A DNA stretch of 64,000 nucleotides from CAVQJU01 sp963712905 (GCA_963712905.1 CAVQJU010000013.1:124001-188000), one strand, 5' to 3'; shown: positions 1-8,896, numbered from the stretch's first letter. Notes: generated from the sequence alone by a model not told the origin. Program-made: numbers and translations.

Positions 1-438
1 GGCCAGGCTGAGCGTCCAGTTCGAGAAGGGCTCCGGGCTCGTGTTCGCCGCGGCGCGCGTGCCTGCCTTCGCCGCGTGCGTGCTCGCCGCCAGCCCGGCC
101 CCGAGCAGCGCCGCGACCACCTGAACCCACGGCTGCGCGTGTCCAATCGTCGCGACCGCGATCAGCGCGCCTCCCAGCGGACGGACCACCGTGTGGATCG
201 CATCCCAGAGCGTATCCACCCACGGCACCTTGTCGGCGATGAACTCGACCAGGTACATGACGATCGACACGCCGATGATCCAGTTGTTGTCGAACACCTG
301 GTACTGCGGCGGAAGATCGACCCAGCCGTAGCGCGTCGCCAGGCCGAGGATCGCGACGGTGGCGTAGAGGTTGATGCCCGCGGCGAACGAGAAGCCGAGC
401 GTGCGGCCGAGCAGGGTGAGGAGGTCTCCCGGGCCCAC
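1..438 (-). CDS. DUF4126-family membrane protein (partial, runs off the window)
   Basis: The minus strand stays open from a GTG at 438 to the window edge, about 146 codons. The protein reads MGPGDLLTLLGRTLGFSFAA, then INLYATVAILGLATRYG, NWIIGVSIVMYLVEFIADKV, DAIHTVVRPLGGALIAV and an alanine-rich helix with ASTHAAKAGTRAA. Glycine-rich hydrophobic helices, the ADKVPWVDTLWD segment and the HTVVRPLGGAL helix match what I know of DUF4126 integral membrane proteins. Function is unknown. An upstream TTG is also possible, and the start is only 13 bases after the sigma factor stop, so the two are probably cotranscribed. The C-terminus is missing here. Confidence 0.72.
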   Translation of the reverse strand, partial: MGPGDLLTLLGRTLGFSFAAGINLYATVAILGLATRYGWVDLPPQYQVFDNNWIIGVSIVMYLVEFIADKVPWVDTLWDAIHTVVRPLGGALIAVATIGHAQPWVQVVAALLGAGLAASTHAAKAGTRAAANTSPEPFSNWTLSLA

Positions 439-451
439 ACCCGAGATGATA

Positions 452-1172
452 TTACGGCGCCCCCACCTGGCCAATCTTCGCAAGCACCGCCGCGACGACG
501 CGATCGCAGCGCGGAGCCTGGAACTGGAAGGTGCCGGCAGCCGTCTCGCCGATGCGCGCCGTCACCGCCCGGCGAATCATCGCGCGCGCGCGGTGCAGGC
601 GCGTCTTGACCGCTTCCTCGCCGAGACCCAGGCCCGTCTCCCGTTTCAGCCGTGCTCAGGCCTTCGATGTCGCGCAGCATGAACACCGCACGATACGTTT
701 CCGGGAGCGTATCGACGGCCTCTTCGAGCAGCCGGTGAAGCTCCTGCGCGTACGCCTGACGCTCGGGGTCCGGTTGCGGCGTTCTGACGGTCTCCATGAA
801 CTCTCCAGCATCCTCGTCGGCGTCCGACGGAACCCTCGCCAGCGATTCGGACTGCCGCATTTTCCGGCGCCGCCCGAACGCCTCGTTCAGCGTGATGCGC
901 GTCAGCCACGTGGAGAACTGCGACCGTTCCTCGAACTGGTGCAGGTGCGTGAACGCGTTGATGTAGGCCTGCTGCATCACGTCTTCGACTTCGTGCTCGT
1001 CCTTCACGATCGCCCGCGCCGCGCGGTAGAGCTGCTGGTTGTGGCGGCGCATGAGGATCTCGAACAGCGCGCGTTCGCCCGCCCGCACGCGCTTCACGAT
1101 GTCCGCGTCGGACAGCGTCGACGCCGGCGCGACCGCCGCGGTTCCGTCCGATCCGGGATTTCCCATACCCAT
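452..1172 (-). CDS. RpoE-type ECF sigma factor, one frameshift near 633
   Basis: Sigma-70 region 2 is visible (HNQQLYRAARAIVKDEHEVE, then MQQAYINAF, FSTWLTRITLNEAFGRRRK) and region 4 follows (LPETYRAVFMLRDIEGLSTAE). The frame then breaks at about 631-635, where dropping one C in GGCCC restores GLGLGEEAVKTRLHRARAMI, the helix-turn-helix that contacts the -35 element, and a stop at 452. The restored protein is about 240 residues. The start is either ATG 1172 or GTG 1181, and no good ribosome site is seen for either. The protein would direct RNA polymerase to an alternative regulon; no anti-sigma factor is adjacent. A DUF4126 gene follows after 13 bases. Confidence 0.85.
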
Positions 1173-1305
1173 TAGAGTCACGGCCGGGTTTTTCGTTGCA
1201 GACGGCCGCGCTTGTCACCTTTTCACGGGCCGTCGCCTCTCAATCGGGCAGGAGGCACATGTGAGACCGAGCGGAAGTCTATCAAGCTCTGCAACCAGGA
1301 CAACC

Positions 1306-1941
1306 ATGAAGACACTCATTGCCGCGTCGTTTGTCGCCGCCACGCTTTTCGTCGCGCCCGCGGCTGCCGCGTCGCAGACCGCTCACGGTCACGAATCAAA
1401 GGCCGCGTCGCCCGCCGCGACGCTCCGCGAGAACATGCGCGCGCTCTGGTCCGATCACGTGATCTGGACCCGCGACTACATCGTCGCCGCCGTGGGTGAC
1501 CAGCCCGACCAGCAGGCTGCGGCTGCTCGATTGATGAAGAACCAGGAGGACATCGGCGCGGCCGTGGCTGCCTACTACGGTCAGCCCGCCGGCGCGAAGC
1601 TCACCGAGCTGCTGAAAAGCCACATCGCGATCGCCGTCGATCTCATCAAGGCCGCGAAAGCCGGCGACAAAGCGGCGCAACAGCGGGCCAACCAATCGTG
1701 GAGCCGCAACGCCGAAGAGATCGCGGATTTCCTGAGCAAGGCCAACCCCAACTGGCCGCGCGCGACGCTGGTCGCGATGATGAACACCCATCTCTCCACG
1801 ACCACGGACGAAGTCGTCGCCAGGCTGACGAAGAACTGGGACGCCGATGTCCGCGCGTTCGACGCCGTCTACCACCACATCCTGACGATGGCGGACGCGT
1901 TGTCCGACGGGATCGTGAAGCAGTTTCCCAACAAGTTCTGA
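1306..1941 (+). CDS. Secreted all-helical protein of unknown function
   Basis: A 211-residue protein starts with a signal peptide (MKTLIAASFVAATLFVAPAA, cleavage near AAAASQT). The mature part is predicted almost wholly helical and rich in Trp, Ala and charged residues (LRENMRALWSDHVIWTRDYI, HILTMADALSDGIVKQFP). This pattern recalls a conserved bacterial family of about 180-210 residues that databases sometimes label glycosyltransferase without support. I see no catalytic motif. I chose the ATG at 1306 because it begins the signal peptide; the frame stays open upstream but would add a non-signal extension. It is divergent from the sigma factor. Confidence 0.75.
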   Translation: MKTLIAASFVAATLFVAPAAAASQTAHGHESKAASPAATLRENMRALWSDHVIWTRDYIVAAVGDQPDQQAAAARLMKNQEDIGAAVAAYYGQPAGAKLTELLKSHIAIAVDLIKAAKAGDKAAQQRANQSWSRNAEEIADFLSKANPNWPRATLVAMMNTHLSTTTDEVVARLTKNWDADVRAFDAVYHHILTMADALSDGIVKQFPNKF

Positions 1942-1972
1942 GAGAGCGGATTCCAGGGGAGAGGAGGCTCCG

Positions 1973-3335
1973 ATGCGATTCTTGATGGTTGTCGCGCGTC
2001 GTCGCGGGTGTCAGCGGCATCGTCGGCATGTCCGGGGCAGCCGGCCCCGCATTTCAGTCCGATCAGGCATCCCTCGCGGCGAACAAACCGGTAGAGGGCT
2101 TCGACGGCGCCATTCGTCGAAACGCCGAGAGGATGATCGAGCAGGGGCGGAGGATTTTCCGCTTCGACACATTCGGAGACGAGGCCTTCTGGGGCGGCAC
2201 GCTCAAGCTGCACCAGGCCATCGAGGGCGCACGACTCGGCGGCGTCGGTCCGGGGGTGAGCCCGGCGACCGCGCTGGCGGTGGGACTGAAGGTCGATGCG
2301 GAGGCGCTGTCCCGGCGAGGTGCTGAGGGCGATCAGGCGCGGGACGCGTCAATCTCAACGACCCCGCCGTGACGGTGGCCCTGCTCGACGCGAACGCGGT
2401 CGTCGGGCTCACCGGCCATCGTGACCAGGACCGGCGGTCTCGCAGTCGGTCGGTATCCAGTGCGCGCTCTGTCATTCGACGGTGGACAACTCCGTGGCGC
2501 CGGGCATCGGCCGGCAGGCTCGACGGCTGGCCCAATCGGGATCTGAACGTCGGCGCGATCGTCGCGCTCGCGCCGGATCTGAGCGCCGTCGCCGACCTGC
2601 TGCAGACCGATCAGCAGACCGTGCGCAAGGTGCTGAACAGCTGGGGGCCGGGCAAGTTCGACGCGCAGCTGTTCCTCGACGGCAAGGCGTTCCGGCCCGA
2701 CGGGAAGAGCGCCGCGACGCTTCTTCCGGCGGCGTTCGGACTGGCGGGCGTCAACCTGCACACGTATACCGGCTGGGGCGGCGTCTCGCACTGGAACGCG
2801 TTCGTCGCGAACCTCGAGATGCACGGAAAGGGGACGTTCATCGATGCGCGGCTCGACGACCCGCTGCAATTTCCTGTCGCGGCGCGCGCAGGGTTCGGGC
2901 ACGTGCGAAGCGATCCCGATCTGATCACGTCGAAGCTCCCCGCGCTGCAGTTCTATCAGCTGTCGATTCCGGCTCCGGATCCTGCGCGCGGGAACCTTCG
3001 ATGCGCAGCGCCGCCAGGGCCGGCCGGGCGGTGTTCAACGGGGCCGCTCGCTGCTCGACGTGCCACGTCCCGCCGCTCTTCACCGAGCCCGGCTGGAACA
3101 TGCACACGGCCGCGGAAATCGGCATCGACGACTTCCAGTCCATCGCGATCGCCGGATCAGCGCTACCGCACGACGCCGCTGGCGGGTCTGTTCACCCGGC
3201 AGAAGGGCGGCTTCTATCACGACGGCCGGTTCGCGAACCTGCGCGCCGTCGTCGAACACTACAACCAGGCGCTCAACCTCAATCTCGGTGAGCAGGCGAA
3301 GAGAGGATCTTATCGAGTACCTGAAATCGTTGTAG
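1973..3335 (+). CDS. Di-haem cytochrome c peroxidase-like secreted protein, several frameshifts
   Basis: A GAGGAGG ribosome site at 1961-1967 precedes ATG 1973, and the N-terminus is signal-like. No single frame spans the gene. Following the best protein through frame changes near 1990, 2305-2340, 2420-2510, 3000, 3160 and 3300 gives one coherent protein with two haem-binding CxxCH sites: CALCH at 2461-2475 and CSTCH at 3052-3066. The latter is followed by PLFTEPGWNMHTAAEIGID and TPLAGLFTRQKGGFYHDGRF, which is typical of the second haem domain of bacterial di-haem cytochromes related to MauG/CcpA. It probably acts in periplasmic electron transfer. The many indels are more likely assembly error than decay because both haem domains are intact. 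Confidence 0.7.
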
Positions 3336-3354
3336 CCGTCGCCGCGGCACGCGA

Positions 3355-3930
3355 TCAGCGGTGGACCGTCAGCGTGAAGGTCTGGAGCGCCTGTTCGCAG
3401 AGCGGCAGCGTCGTCGGGGCGAAGGCCACGACGTCCTGCGTGTGCAGCGAGAACCCGAGGTTCTTCTTGACGCCGACGAGCATCACACCTCGCATGTTCA
3501 CGGGCGGGCGGCCGAAGCCGAGCTCGGTCGATCCCGCCCACTCGTAGCGCTTGCCGCGAACGCCGTCGACCTGCACGTCGCTCTCCGTTTGCTCCCAGTG
3601 GGTGCGGCGCCCGTGAATGCCGCCGATCGCCGCCGTCGCGAACTTCTCCAGCGTGGCGGTTTCTCCCGGCGCCATGGTGCTGAAATCGAACAGCGAGACC
3701 TGAATCATCCCGTGCGTGCCGTCGTCTCGAGCCGGCGTGGTGAAGCCGAAGATCCTCAGGCCCCGACCCGGGTCGGCGTCGGCATCGAGCGTGTAGCCGG
3801 ACGGGAGGTCGAGGCTGAACTTGTGGCCGCCGAACTCGTGGCCCGAACGTTCTGCGGCCAACGGAAGAGCGGTGGCGATGGCGAGTGCAGCGGTGAGCAA
3901 CGCAGCGATGAGGCGGCTGATTCGGCTCAT
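3355..3930 (-). CDS. Secreted protein of unknown function, possibly PsbP/DcrB-like
   Basis: A 191-residue protein has a signal peptide (MSRISRLIAALLTAALAIAT, cleavage near LAAERSG). The mature part reads as a small alpha/beta sandwich: HKFSLDLPSGYTLDADAD, then MIQVSLFDFS, and THWEQTESDVQVDGVRGKRY. Proteins with a LDLPxGY beginning that follow a signal peptide often belong to PsbP/DUF1795-like folds; this is inference and I see no catalytic residues. ATG 3930 was chosen because it starts the signal peptide. Its stop lies 20 bases from the convergent cytochrome gene and its start 49 bases after the DinB gene, so it may share a transcript with DinB. Confidence 0.65.
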   Translation of the reverse strand: MSRISRLIAALLTAALAIATALPLAAERSGHEFGGHKFSLDLPSGYTLDADADPGRGLRIFGFTTPARDDGTHGMIQVSLFDFSTMAPGETATLEKFATAAIGGIHGRRTHWEQTESDVQVDGVRGKRYEWAGSTELGFGRPPVNMRGVMLVGVKKNLGFSLHTQDVVAFAPTTLPLCEQALQTFTLTVHR

Positions 3931-3979
3931 GCCGGCTTTATCGGCTGACGCCGCGGTGTGCTTGAGGGAAGAGCAGGCT

Positions 3980-4501
3980 TCAGGCGGCCAAGTACTTGTC
4001 CTGAATGATCCGCAGATGATGTCGCTCGTGGCCGACCATGAGGTACGCCATGGCGCGTACGGAAACGGCGCCGATCGCGAGCGTTCCGATTCGTCCCCAG
4101 GCATCCTCCGGCAGGTGGCGCACGAGCGTCACGTTCGAGCGCCTGACCAGGGAGAATTCATCGAGCCATTCCTGTAACGGATACCTGCCGAAGGCCGCGT
4201 TGCCGACGTAGAGCTTTTCATCGGCACGCGGAAACGTGACCGTGTCGCCGCGGGCGAACGTCAGCAGCCGGAACCCGAAGATGCGCTCCGTGTCGAGGAT
4301 GTGGCCGACCACTTCGCGTGTCGTCCACTTGTCCGGCGCGTAGCAAAAATCGAGTTTTGTCGCCGGCATCCGGCCGAGAAACGCGACGGTGTGCTCGAGC
4401 TGCTGCACCAGGGCGCCGCAGACATCGTCTTCAGGAACGAGATCGATGTAGCGGGCGTATCGCTCCGGGTACTCAGATGCGTCAGGATGTCCGATCGGCA
4501 T
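3980..4501 (-). CDS. DinB-family four-helix metal-binding protein
   Basis: A 173-residue protein contains KWTTREVVGHILDTERIFGF and LMVGHERHHLRIIQDKYL, the two conserved blocks of the DinB_2/YfiT superfamily. The His of VVGHI and the two His of GHERHH form the expected metal triad. Family members are bacillithiol or mycothiol transferases or uncharacterised metal-dependent transferases; the substrate here cannot be told. Length matches the family. It is followed by a secreted protein gene and preceded by a cytochrome gene, neither of which explains its role. Confidence 0.85.
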   Translation of the reverse strand: MPIGHPDASEYPERYARYIDLVPEDDVCGALVQQLEHTVAFLGRMPATKLDFCYAPDKWTTREVVGHILDTERIFGFRLLTFARGDTVTFPRADEKLYVGNAAFGRYPLQEWLDEFSLVRRSNVTLVRHLPEDAWGRIGTLAIGAVSVRAMAYLMVGHERHHLRIIQDKYLAA

Positions 4502-4534
4502 GTCTCCCTCCGGCTCACTTATTCTTGCACGCAG

Positions 4535-5572
4535 TCACTTTGAATGCGCCGGGCGCGGCACGTTCTGATCGCCCGCTCCATGTTTCGCGCCGCAGACAGG
4601 GCATAGCGTTGCCGGCAGCGCGTTGTCCACGCGGTGTTTCACCGGCCGCACCGTCTGCAGGAACTGGAAGATCGCCCGGAGGTCTTCGTCCGTCTGCCCG
4701 CCGAATCTGGCCCAGGGCATCGCGTCGTGAACCTTGCGCGCCTTCACCATGCCCGTGCGCATGACTTCCACGAACAGATCGGCGTTGTAGTACGGGATGC
4801 CGCTCGGATCCGGCGTCAGGTTGCGGGCTGCCACCTGCCCGTACGGTCCTGTCAGGAGGAAGCCGCCGCTGAACTCCATGTCCGCGATCGGCTGGTTCCG
4901 CGCGTCGACCGGCGTGTGGCAGTCGCGGCACGCGCCCATGCGCGTCAGGTAGTCGCCGTACGCCGTCGTGTCGCGTCGGTCCGGCTGCGGAACCGGCGTC
5001 GCAATCGGCTCCGGCAGCGTGTTGATCAGCCGGCTCACCGGAAACGGGATGTTCGACTTCGGCAGCTCCCGCGTCACCGCCGGAATCGTCCGCAGGTAGA
5101 CGATGAGGGACGCCAGGTCCTCGTCGGACATCGAGCGATACTGCGAATAGGGCATGACCGGGAAGAGCGTCCGCCCGTCGTGGCCGATGCCTTCGCGGAT
5201 GGCGCGCGCGAGCATGTCGTCGGTCCACGTGCCCGCGCCGGTGCGCCGGTCGGGCGTGATGTTCGGCGCCGTCAGGAACGGGAGGCCTTCGCGATCCCAC
5301 ACGCGGCCGCCGCCTTCTGTCCCCGCCTTCGCCGGGAAGCCGTCCGCCTGCCAGTCGAGCTCGCTGTGGCAGGCGAAGCAGCCGTTGACGCTTGTCGCGA
5401 GGTAGCGCCCGCGCTCAGCGCGACCGGGCGTCGCTTCGAAGCGGCGGTCGGTGAGGGCGCGCGACCGAGCGCCGATGAACGGGCGCGTGCCCACCGTGAA
5501 GGGGAGGGCAGCCGCGCCCAGCGTGGACAATCCCAGAACAACGAATCCAGCAATCTTGAAAATCCGGCGCAT
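4535..5572 (-). CDS. Di-haem c-type cytochrome, membrane-anchored
   Basis: A protein of 345 residues has an N-terminal membrane or signal helix (MRRIFKIAGFVVLGLSTLGA). Two CxxCH haem sites lie in NGCFACHSELDW and GACRDCHTPVDA, each in a cytochrome c domain with downstream Met ligand candidates (MPYSQYRSMSDEDLASLIVY; MPWARFGGQTDEDLRAIFQF). The segment LTAPNITPDRRTGAGTWTDD is typical of the cytochrome subunit of membrane alcohol or aldehyde dehydrogenases and related proteins. A third CPVCGAKHG near the C-terminus is a CxxC without the haem His. GGAGAA lies 8 bases before ATG 5572; a GTG at 5575 is one codon earlier. It is an electron carrier in the periplasm; its partner enzyme is not adjacent. 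Confidence 0.85.
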   Translation of the reverse strand: MRRIFKIAGFVVLGLSTLGAAALPFTVGTRPFIGARSRALTDRRFEATPGRAERGRYLATSVNGCFACHSELDWQADGFPAKAGTEGGGRVWDREGLPFLTAPNITPDRRTGAGTWTDDMLARAIREGIGHDGRTLFPVMPYSQYRSMSDEDLASLIVYLRTIPAVTRELPKSNIPFPVSRLINTLPEPIATPVPQPDRRDTTAYGDYLTRMGACRDCHTPVDARNQPIADMEFSGGFLLTGPYGQVAARNLTPDPSGIPYYNADLFVEVMRTGMVKARKVHDAMPWARFGGQTDEDLRAIFQFLQTVRPVKHRVDNALPATLCPVCGAKHGAGDQNVPRPAHSK

Positions 5573-5624
5573 CACATCTTCTCCGTTTCGTACGTAGGGC
5601 GGGCCTTTCAGGCCCGCCAGCTTT

Positions 5625-6239
5625 TTACGCCTGCATCACCGCGCGCAAAGTCGCGGCCTCGCGCCGATCCGGGCAGCCCGGCCAATCCGTTCCGCGGTAG
5701 CGGCCCAGGATCGTGCCGACGACCACGATTGCCGGGACGAGGATCTTCTGGAGCCACAGCGGCGCGAACAGCACCGCCTGCGTTTTGCGATGTCTCCACC
5801 CGAGATGGGCGATGTAGAACAGCGGCGGACGGTTCGCTGGTCCCGCGTTCAGGACGTCGAATGCCGCTTCGAGGTACACGTCCAGATCGATCAGCGGTTT
5901 CGTCACGCCTTCGAACACGAGCGGCTCGTCGCCGGCGTTCCACCAGCGATGGGCCGAGCCCTTCGGCAGCGGCGCCGTCCCGCCCGCTTCAACTTCGAAC
6001 ACGCGCCCGTCCACTTCGGCCGACAGCGTGCCGGAGATGACCGTCCCTACTTCGTCTTCCTGGAAATGCATGTGAAGGGGAGGGCCGTCCTGTCTGGGCG
6101 GCAGCGAGCCTTTCAGTTCCAGGGCCATCTCCCCGTTGCGGACGATGCGCCGGAGCGCGAGGCGCTCGCCTGTGTGCCGGTTGTGGAGCACCCGCCAGCC
6201 GGTTGATTCCGTTGCGTCGTTTCTAATCCCGGTTGCCAT
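5625..6239 (-). CDS. Cupin-domain protein with C-terminal hydrophobic helix
   Basis: A 204-residue protein has a cupin core: GPPLHMHFQEDEVGTVISGT (motif 1, His-x-His with downstream Glu) and PLPKGSAHRWWNAGD (motif 2 with His), giving the usual metal site. A hydrophobic stretch near the C-terminus (LFAPLWLQKILVPAIVVVGT) may be a membrane anchor. ATG 6239 follows a promoter and lies next to two palindromes shared with the divergent TetR gene, so TetR repression is likely. The substrate is unknown. The C-terminal motif GTDWPGCPDR is unusual for a simple cupin. Confidence 0.8.
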   Translation of the reverse strand: MATGIRNDATESTGWRVLHNRHTGERLALRRIVRNGEMALELKGSLPPRQDGPPLHMHFQEDEVGTVISGTLSAEVDGRVFEVEAGGTAPLPKGSAHRWWNAGDEPLVFEGVTKPLIDLDVYLEAAFDVLNAGPANRPPLFYIAHLGWRHRKTQAVLFAPLWLQKILVPAIVVVGTILGRYRGTDWPGCPDRREAATLRAVMQA

Positions 6240-6260
6240 GTCCTGCCTCGTTTCCTGTAT

Positions 6261-6323
6261 ACTTGACACCGTGTCAAGTTCATCGAGGCAGGAGAATACC
6301 CGACAGCTTGACACCGTGTCAAG
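6261..6323. promoter_or_regulatory. Two perfect palindromic operators and promoter between cupin and TetR genes
   Basis: A perfect 9-1-9 palindrome (ACTTGACAC C GTGTCAAGT) lies at 6261-6279 and an 8-1-8 copy (CTTGACAC C GTGTCAAG) at 6307-6323, with centres 45 bases apart. On the minus strand the second copy contains a perfect TTGACA (6317-6322). After an 18-base spacer there is TATTCT (6293-6298), a good promoter for the cupin gene, and the first palindrome lies just downstream of its start site. The GTG proposed as the TetR start lies inside the second copy. This is a classic autoregulated TetR arrangement. Confidence 0.8.
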
Positions 6324-6927
6324 TAGTAACTCTGCCGGCCGGATTCTGGACGCCGCGCTGACCCTCATCACCAGGCGGGGGGACGCCCGCGTCACCATGG
6401 CGCAGATCGCCAAGGCTGCCCGCGTGTCCCGCCAGGCCGTCTATCTCCACTTCGCCGATCGCGCCGATCTGATGGTGGCCCTGGCCCGGCACGTCGATCA
6501 GACACTCGGGCTGCCCGCGGACATTCAGCGGATCGCCGAGGCGGAAAGCGGGGCCGCGATGATCGAGGCGCAGGTGTCGCTGCAGGCGCGGCTGAATCCC
6601 GCCGTGTGGGCCGTCGCGCGTGCGCTCGATGCCGTCCGGCGGACCGACGCCGCCGCCGAGCGTGCGTGGCAGGACCGCCTCGACGACCGCCTCGGCGGCT
6701 GCCGCGCCGTCGTCGCGCGGCTGCAGGCCGAGGACAACCTGCGGCCCGGCCTGGACGCCGCCACCGCCGCCGATCTCCTGTGGACGATGACGTCGCTGCG
6801 GATGTGGGAGGACCTCGTGCTCGGGCGGGGCTGGCCGCCGAAGAGGTATCAGCAGCACGTGACGCGGCTGCTGCTCGAGACGCTGACCCGCGGCGGCCCC
6901 GGTGGGCCGGCCCCGTTGTCCGTATGA
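6316..6927 (+). CDS. TetR-family transcriptional repressor
   Basis: The helix-turn-helix is clear (RILDAALTLITRRGDARVTM, then AQIAKAARVSRQAVYLHFAD), followed by a divergent helical ligand domain (MIEAQVSLQARLNPAVWAVA; TAADLLWTMTSLRMWEDLVL). The reading frame is open far upstream. GTG 6316 gives a normal short N-terminus before the DNA-binding domain; GTG 6271 or ATG 6238 are alternatives. The two operators between it and the cupin gene point to autoregulation and control of that gene. The stop is 7 bases before the IMPDH-family gene, so read-through into it is possible. Confidence 0.85.
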   Translation: MSSSNSAGRILDAALTLITRRGDARVTMAQIAKAARVSRQAVYLHFADRADLMVALARHVDQTLGLPADIQRIAEAESGAAMIEAQVSLQARLNPAVWAVARALDAVRRTDAAAERAWQDRLDDRLGGCRAVVARLQAEDNLRPGLDAATAADLLWTMTSLRMWEDLVLGRGWPPKRYQQHVTRLLLETLTRGGPGGPAPLSV

Positions 6928-6934
6928 TAGGTCC

Positions 6935-8428
6935 ATGGCTGAGGCCGTGGACTTGTTGGACCGCGTGCGTGGCTGCACCTTCGACGACTTCCTGTTGACC
7001 CCGCAGCTCGGCATCGTGCCGAGCCGCGATCCCTCCCTCATCGATCTCAGCACGAGGTTCACGACCCAGATCGCGCTGAAGCGGCCGTTCGTGTCGGCGA
7101 ACATGGACACGATTACGCGTTCCGCGATGGCCGTGGCGCTCGCCGAAGAAGGCGGTATCGGCGTGATCGATCGCGGGTTCAAGTCCGGCGACATCGCGCC
7201 GCAGATCGTCGAAGTGACGGCCGTCAAGCGCACGCAGCACGGTATCATCGCGGATCCGCACACGATTGGCGTCAACGAAACCGTCGCCGATGCGATGCGG
7301 CTGATGGAGCGGACCGGCGTCGGCACGCTCGTGGTCACCACTGAACACGCGCGTCTCGCGGGCCTGCTGACCCGGCGCGATGTGCGTTTCGTCGAGCCGC
7401 ACATGCGGGTTGGCGATCGGATGACGCCGCTCGGACGGCTGGTGGCTCACACCGGGCCGATTTCGTTTGCGGATGCCGCGCGGATCATGGCGGAGAGGAA
7501 GGTCAAGAAGATCCCGCTCGTGAACGCGGACGGCACCGTGCGGGGATTGATCACCGCCAGGGATTTGATCAACCGTCGCACGCATCCGTTTGCCACGCGC
7601 GATGAAAGCGGGCGTCTTCGTGTCGCGGCTGCGGTCGGCGCCACGGGCGACTACCTTGAACGTGCCGTCGAACTGCAGCGGGCCGGCGCCGACGCCGTCG
7701 TGATCGACATCGCGCACGGCCACTCGCAGGTGATGGACAAGGCCATCGCGGAGCTGCGGAAGCAGGTTGGCGACATGCCGCTGGTGGCCGGCAACGTCGC
7801 CACGGCCGAGGGGGCGATGTTCCTGCTGGAGCGAGGCGTCGATGCCATCAAGGTCGGCATCGGGCCGGGCGGCGGCTGCACGACCCGGCTGGCGACGAAT
7901 TTTGGCGTGCCGCAAGCCGAAGCGATTGTCCGGTGCCGAGAGGCCGTCGGCGGCCGGGTGCCGTTGATTGCCGACGGCGGCGTGAAGCGCGACGGCGCGT
8001 TCGCGCTGGCGCTCCTGTTCGGGGGCGACTGCGTGATGCTGGGCAGCGCGCTGGCCGGCACCGAGGAAACCCCCGGCGAGATCGTCATGAAGCCGGTCGT
8101 GATCCCCGAATCGCAGAAAGTGGCACGCGTGCCGTTCAAGGTGTTTCGCGGGATGGCCTCGGTTGCCGCCGTCCGCGATCGCCTCGATCTCGAGGACGCT
8201 GCGCCGCGCGAGCTCGACGCGCTCGGCTCCGAGGGCCTCGAGGTCAGCGTCCCGGCGCGCGGATCCGTGCGGTCAATTCTTCACGACATGCTGAAGCACC
8301 TGTGTTCGGCGATCAGTTACGGCGGCGTCGACACGCTGCAGCGGTTTCGCGACACGTTCCGTGCGGACCCGGACCGTTATCTGATCCGTCTGTCTCAGGC
8401 TGCCCGGCGCGAGTCATTCGATCGCTGA
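6935..8428 (+). CDS. IMP dehydrogenase/GMP reductase-family protein with CBS pair
   Basis: A 497-residue TIM-barrel protein of the IMPDH/GMPR family. Visible are FDDFLLTP (14-23), the barrel start FVSANMDTI, a CBS pair at about residues 105-215, VVIDIAHGHS, and the active-site loop GIGPGGGCTTR with the catalytic Cys at about 315, then ADGGVKRDGAFALAL and FRGMASVAAV. Loop and flap are non-canonical: GPGSxCTTR has become GPGGGCTTR, and I do not find the Arg-Tyr dyad normally used by true IMPDH between the GMAS motif and GLEVSVPARGS. It may act in guanine nucleotide metabolism as an IMPDH, a GuaB1-type GMP reductase or a regulatory relative. ATG 6935 follows the TetR stop by 7 bases. Confidence 0.85.
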   Translation: MAEAVDLLDRVRGCTFDDFLLTPQLGIVPSRDPSLIDLSTRFTTQIALKRPFVSANMDTITRSAMAVALAEEGGIGVIDRGFKSGDIAPQIVEVTAVKRTQHGIIADPHTIGVNETVADAMRLMERTGVGTLVVTTEHARLAGLLTRRDVRFVEPHMRVGDRMTPLGRLVAHTGPISFADAARIMAERKVKKIPLVNADGTVRGLITARDLINRRTHPFATRDESGRLRVAAAVGATGDYLERAVELQRAGADAVVIDIAHGHSQVMDKAIAELRKQVGDMPLVAGNVATAEGAMFLLERGVDAIKVGIGPGGGCTTRLATNFGVPQAEAIVRCREAVGGRVPLIADGGVKRDGAFALALLFGGDCVMLGSALAGTEETPGEIVMKPVVIPESQKVARVPFKVFRGMASVAAVRDRLDLEDAAPRELDALGSEGLEVSVPARGSVRSILHDMLKHLCSAISYGGVDTLQRFRDTFRADPDRYLIRLSQAARRESFDR

Positions 8429-8458
8429 GAGGCTGCGCGGGCCTTCGGTCCCGTCCTG

Positions 8459-8896
8459 CTACGTCGGCGAAGCCGGCTCCCGCGAAATCTGGGTCAGCAG
8501 CTCGGCCGTCTGGCGCGGCGGGGCGGTCGCGACGAGGTCCGCCTGCGCAATGATCCCCACAAGGCAGCCCTCCCCGTCGACGACCAGCACGCGGCGAATC
8601 TGAGCCCGCTCCATCACGGCGAAGACTTCGTCGATTGGCGCGTCTTCGCGAACTGTCTGCACCGTCCTGGTCATGCACGACTCAGCCGTGTGGCCGGACG
8701 GGTTCTTTCCCTCGGCAACGACGCGGCAGACGATGTCGCGATCGGTGAGCACGCCGACCGGCCGATCGGAGTGATCGACGATGGGAATCTCGCCACAGTC
8801 GTTCTCCATCATCATCCGGGCGACCAGATCGAGCGTGGATTCGGCCGTGCAGCAGGCCGGGTCGGCGGTCATGACTTCGCGCGCGAGCTTAACCAT
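8459..8896 (-). CDS. CBS-pair domain protein
   Basis: A 145-residue protein consists almost wholly of two CBS motifs: VKLAREVMTADPACCTAEST, CGEIPIVDHSDRPVGVLTDR, then SCMTRTVQTVREDAPIDEV and RRVLVVDGEGCLVGIIAQAD. Stand-alone CBS pairs bind adenosyl nucleotides and regulate partner proteins. GGAGGAGG lies 6 bases before ATG 8896, which fixes the start. It is convergent with the neighbouring IMPDH-family gene, which also has a CBS pair; a functional link is only suggestive. Confidence 0.9.
   Translation of the reverse strand: MVKLAREVMTADPACCTAESTLDLVARMMMENDCGEIPIVDHSDRPVGVLTDRDIVCRVVAEGKNPSGHTAESCMTRTVQTVREDAPIDEVFAVMERAQIRRVLVVDGEGCLVGIIAQADLVATAPPRQTAELLTQISREPASPT

Noticed and set aside
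1973..3335. Decayed cytochrome pseudogene
   Set aside because: Both haem sites and downstream blocks are intact and similar breaks occur in many genes of the window, so sequence error is more likely.
6392..7915. Minus-strand open frame across TetR and IMPDH-family genes
   Set aside because: Overlaps two well-supported genes and has no recognisable content.
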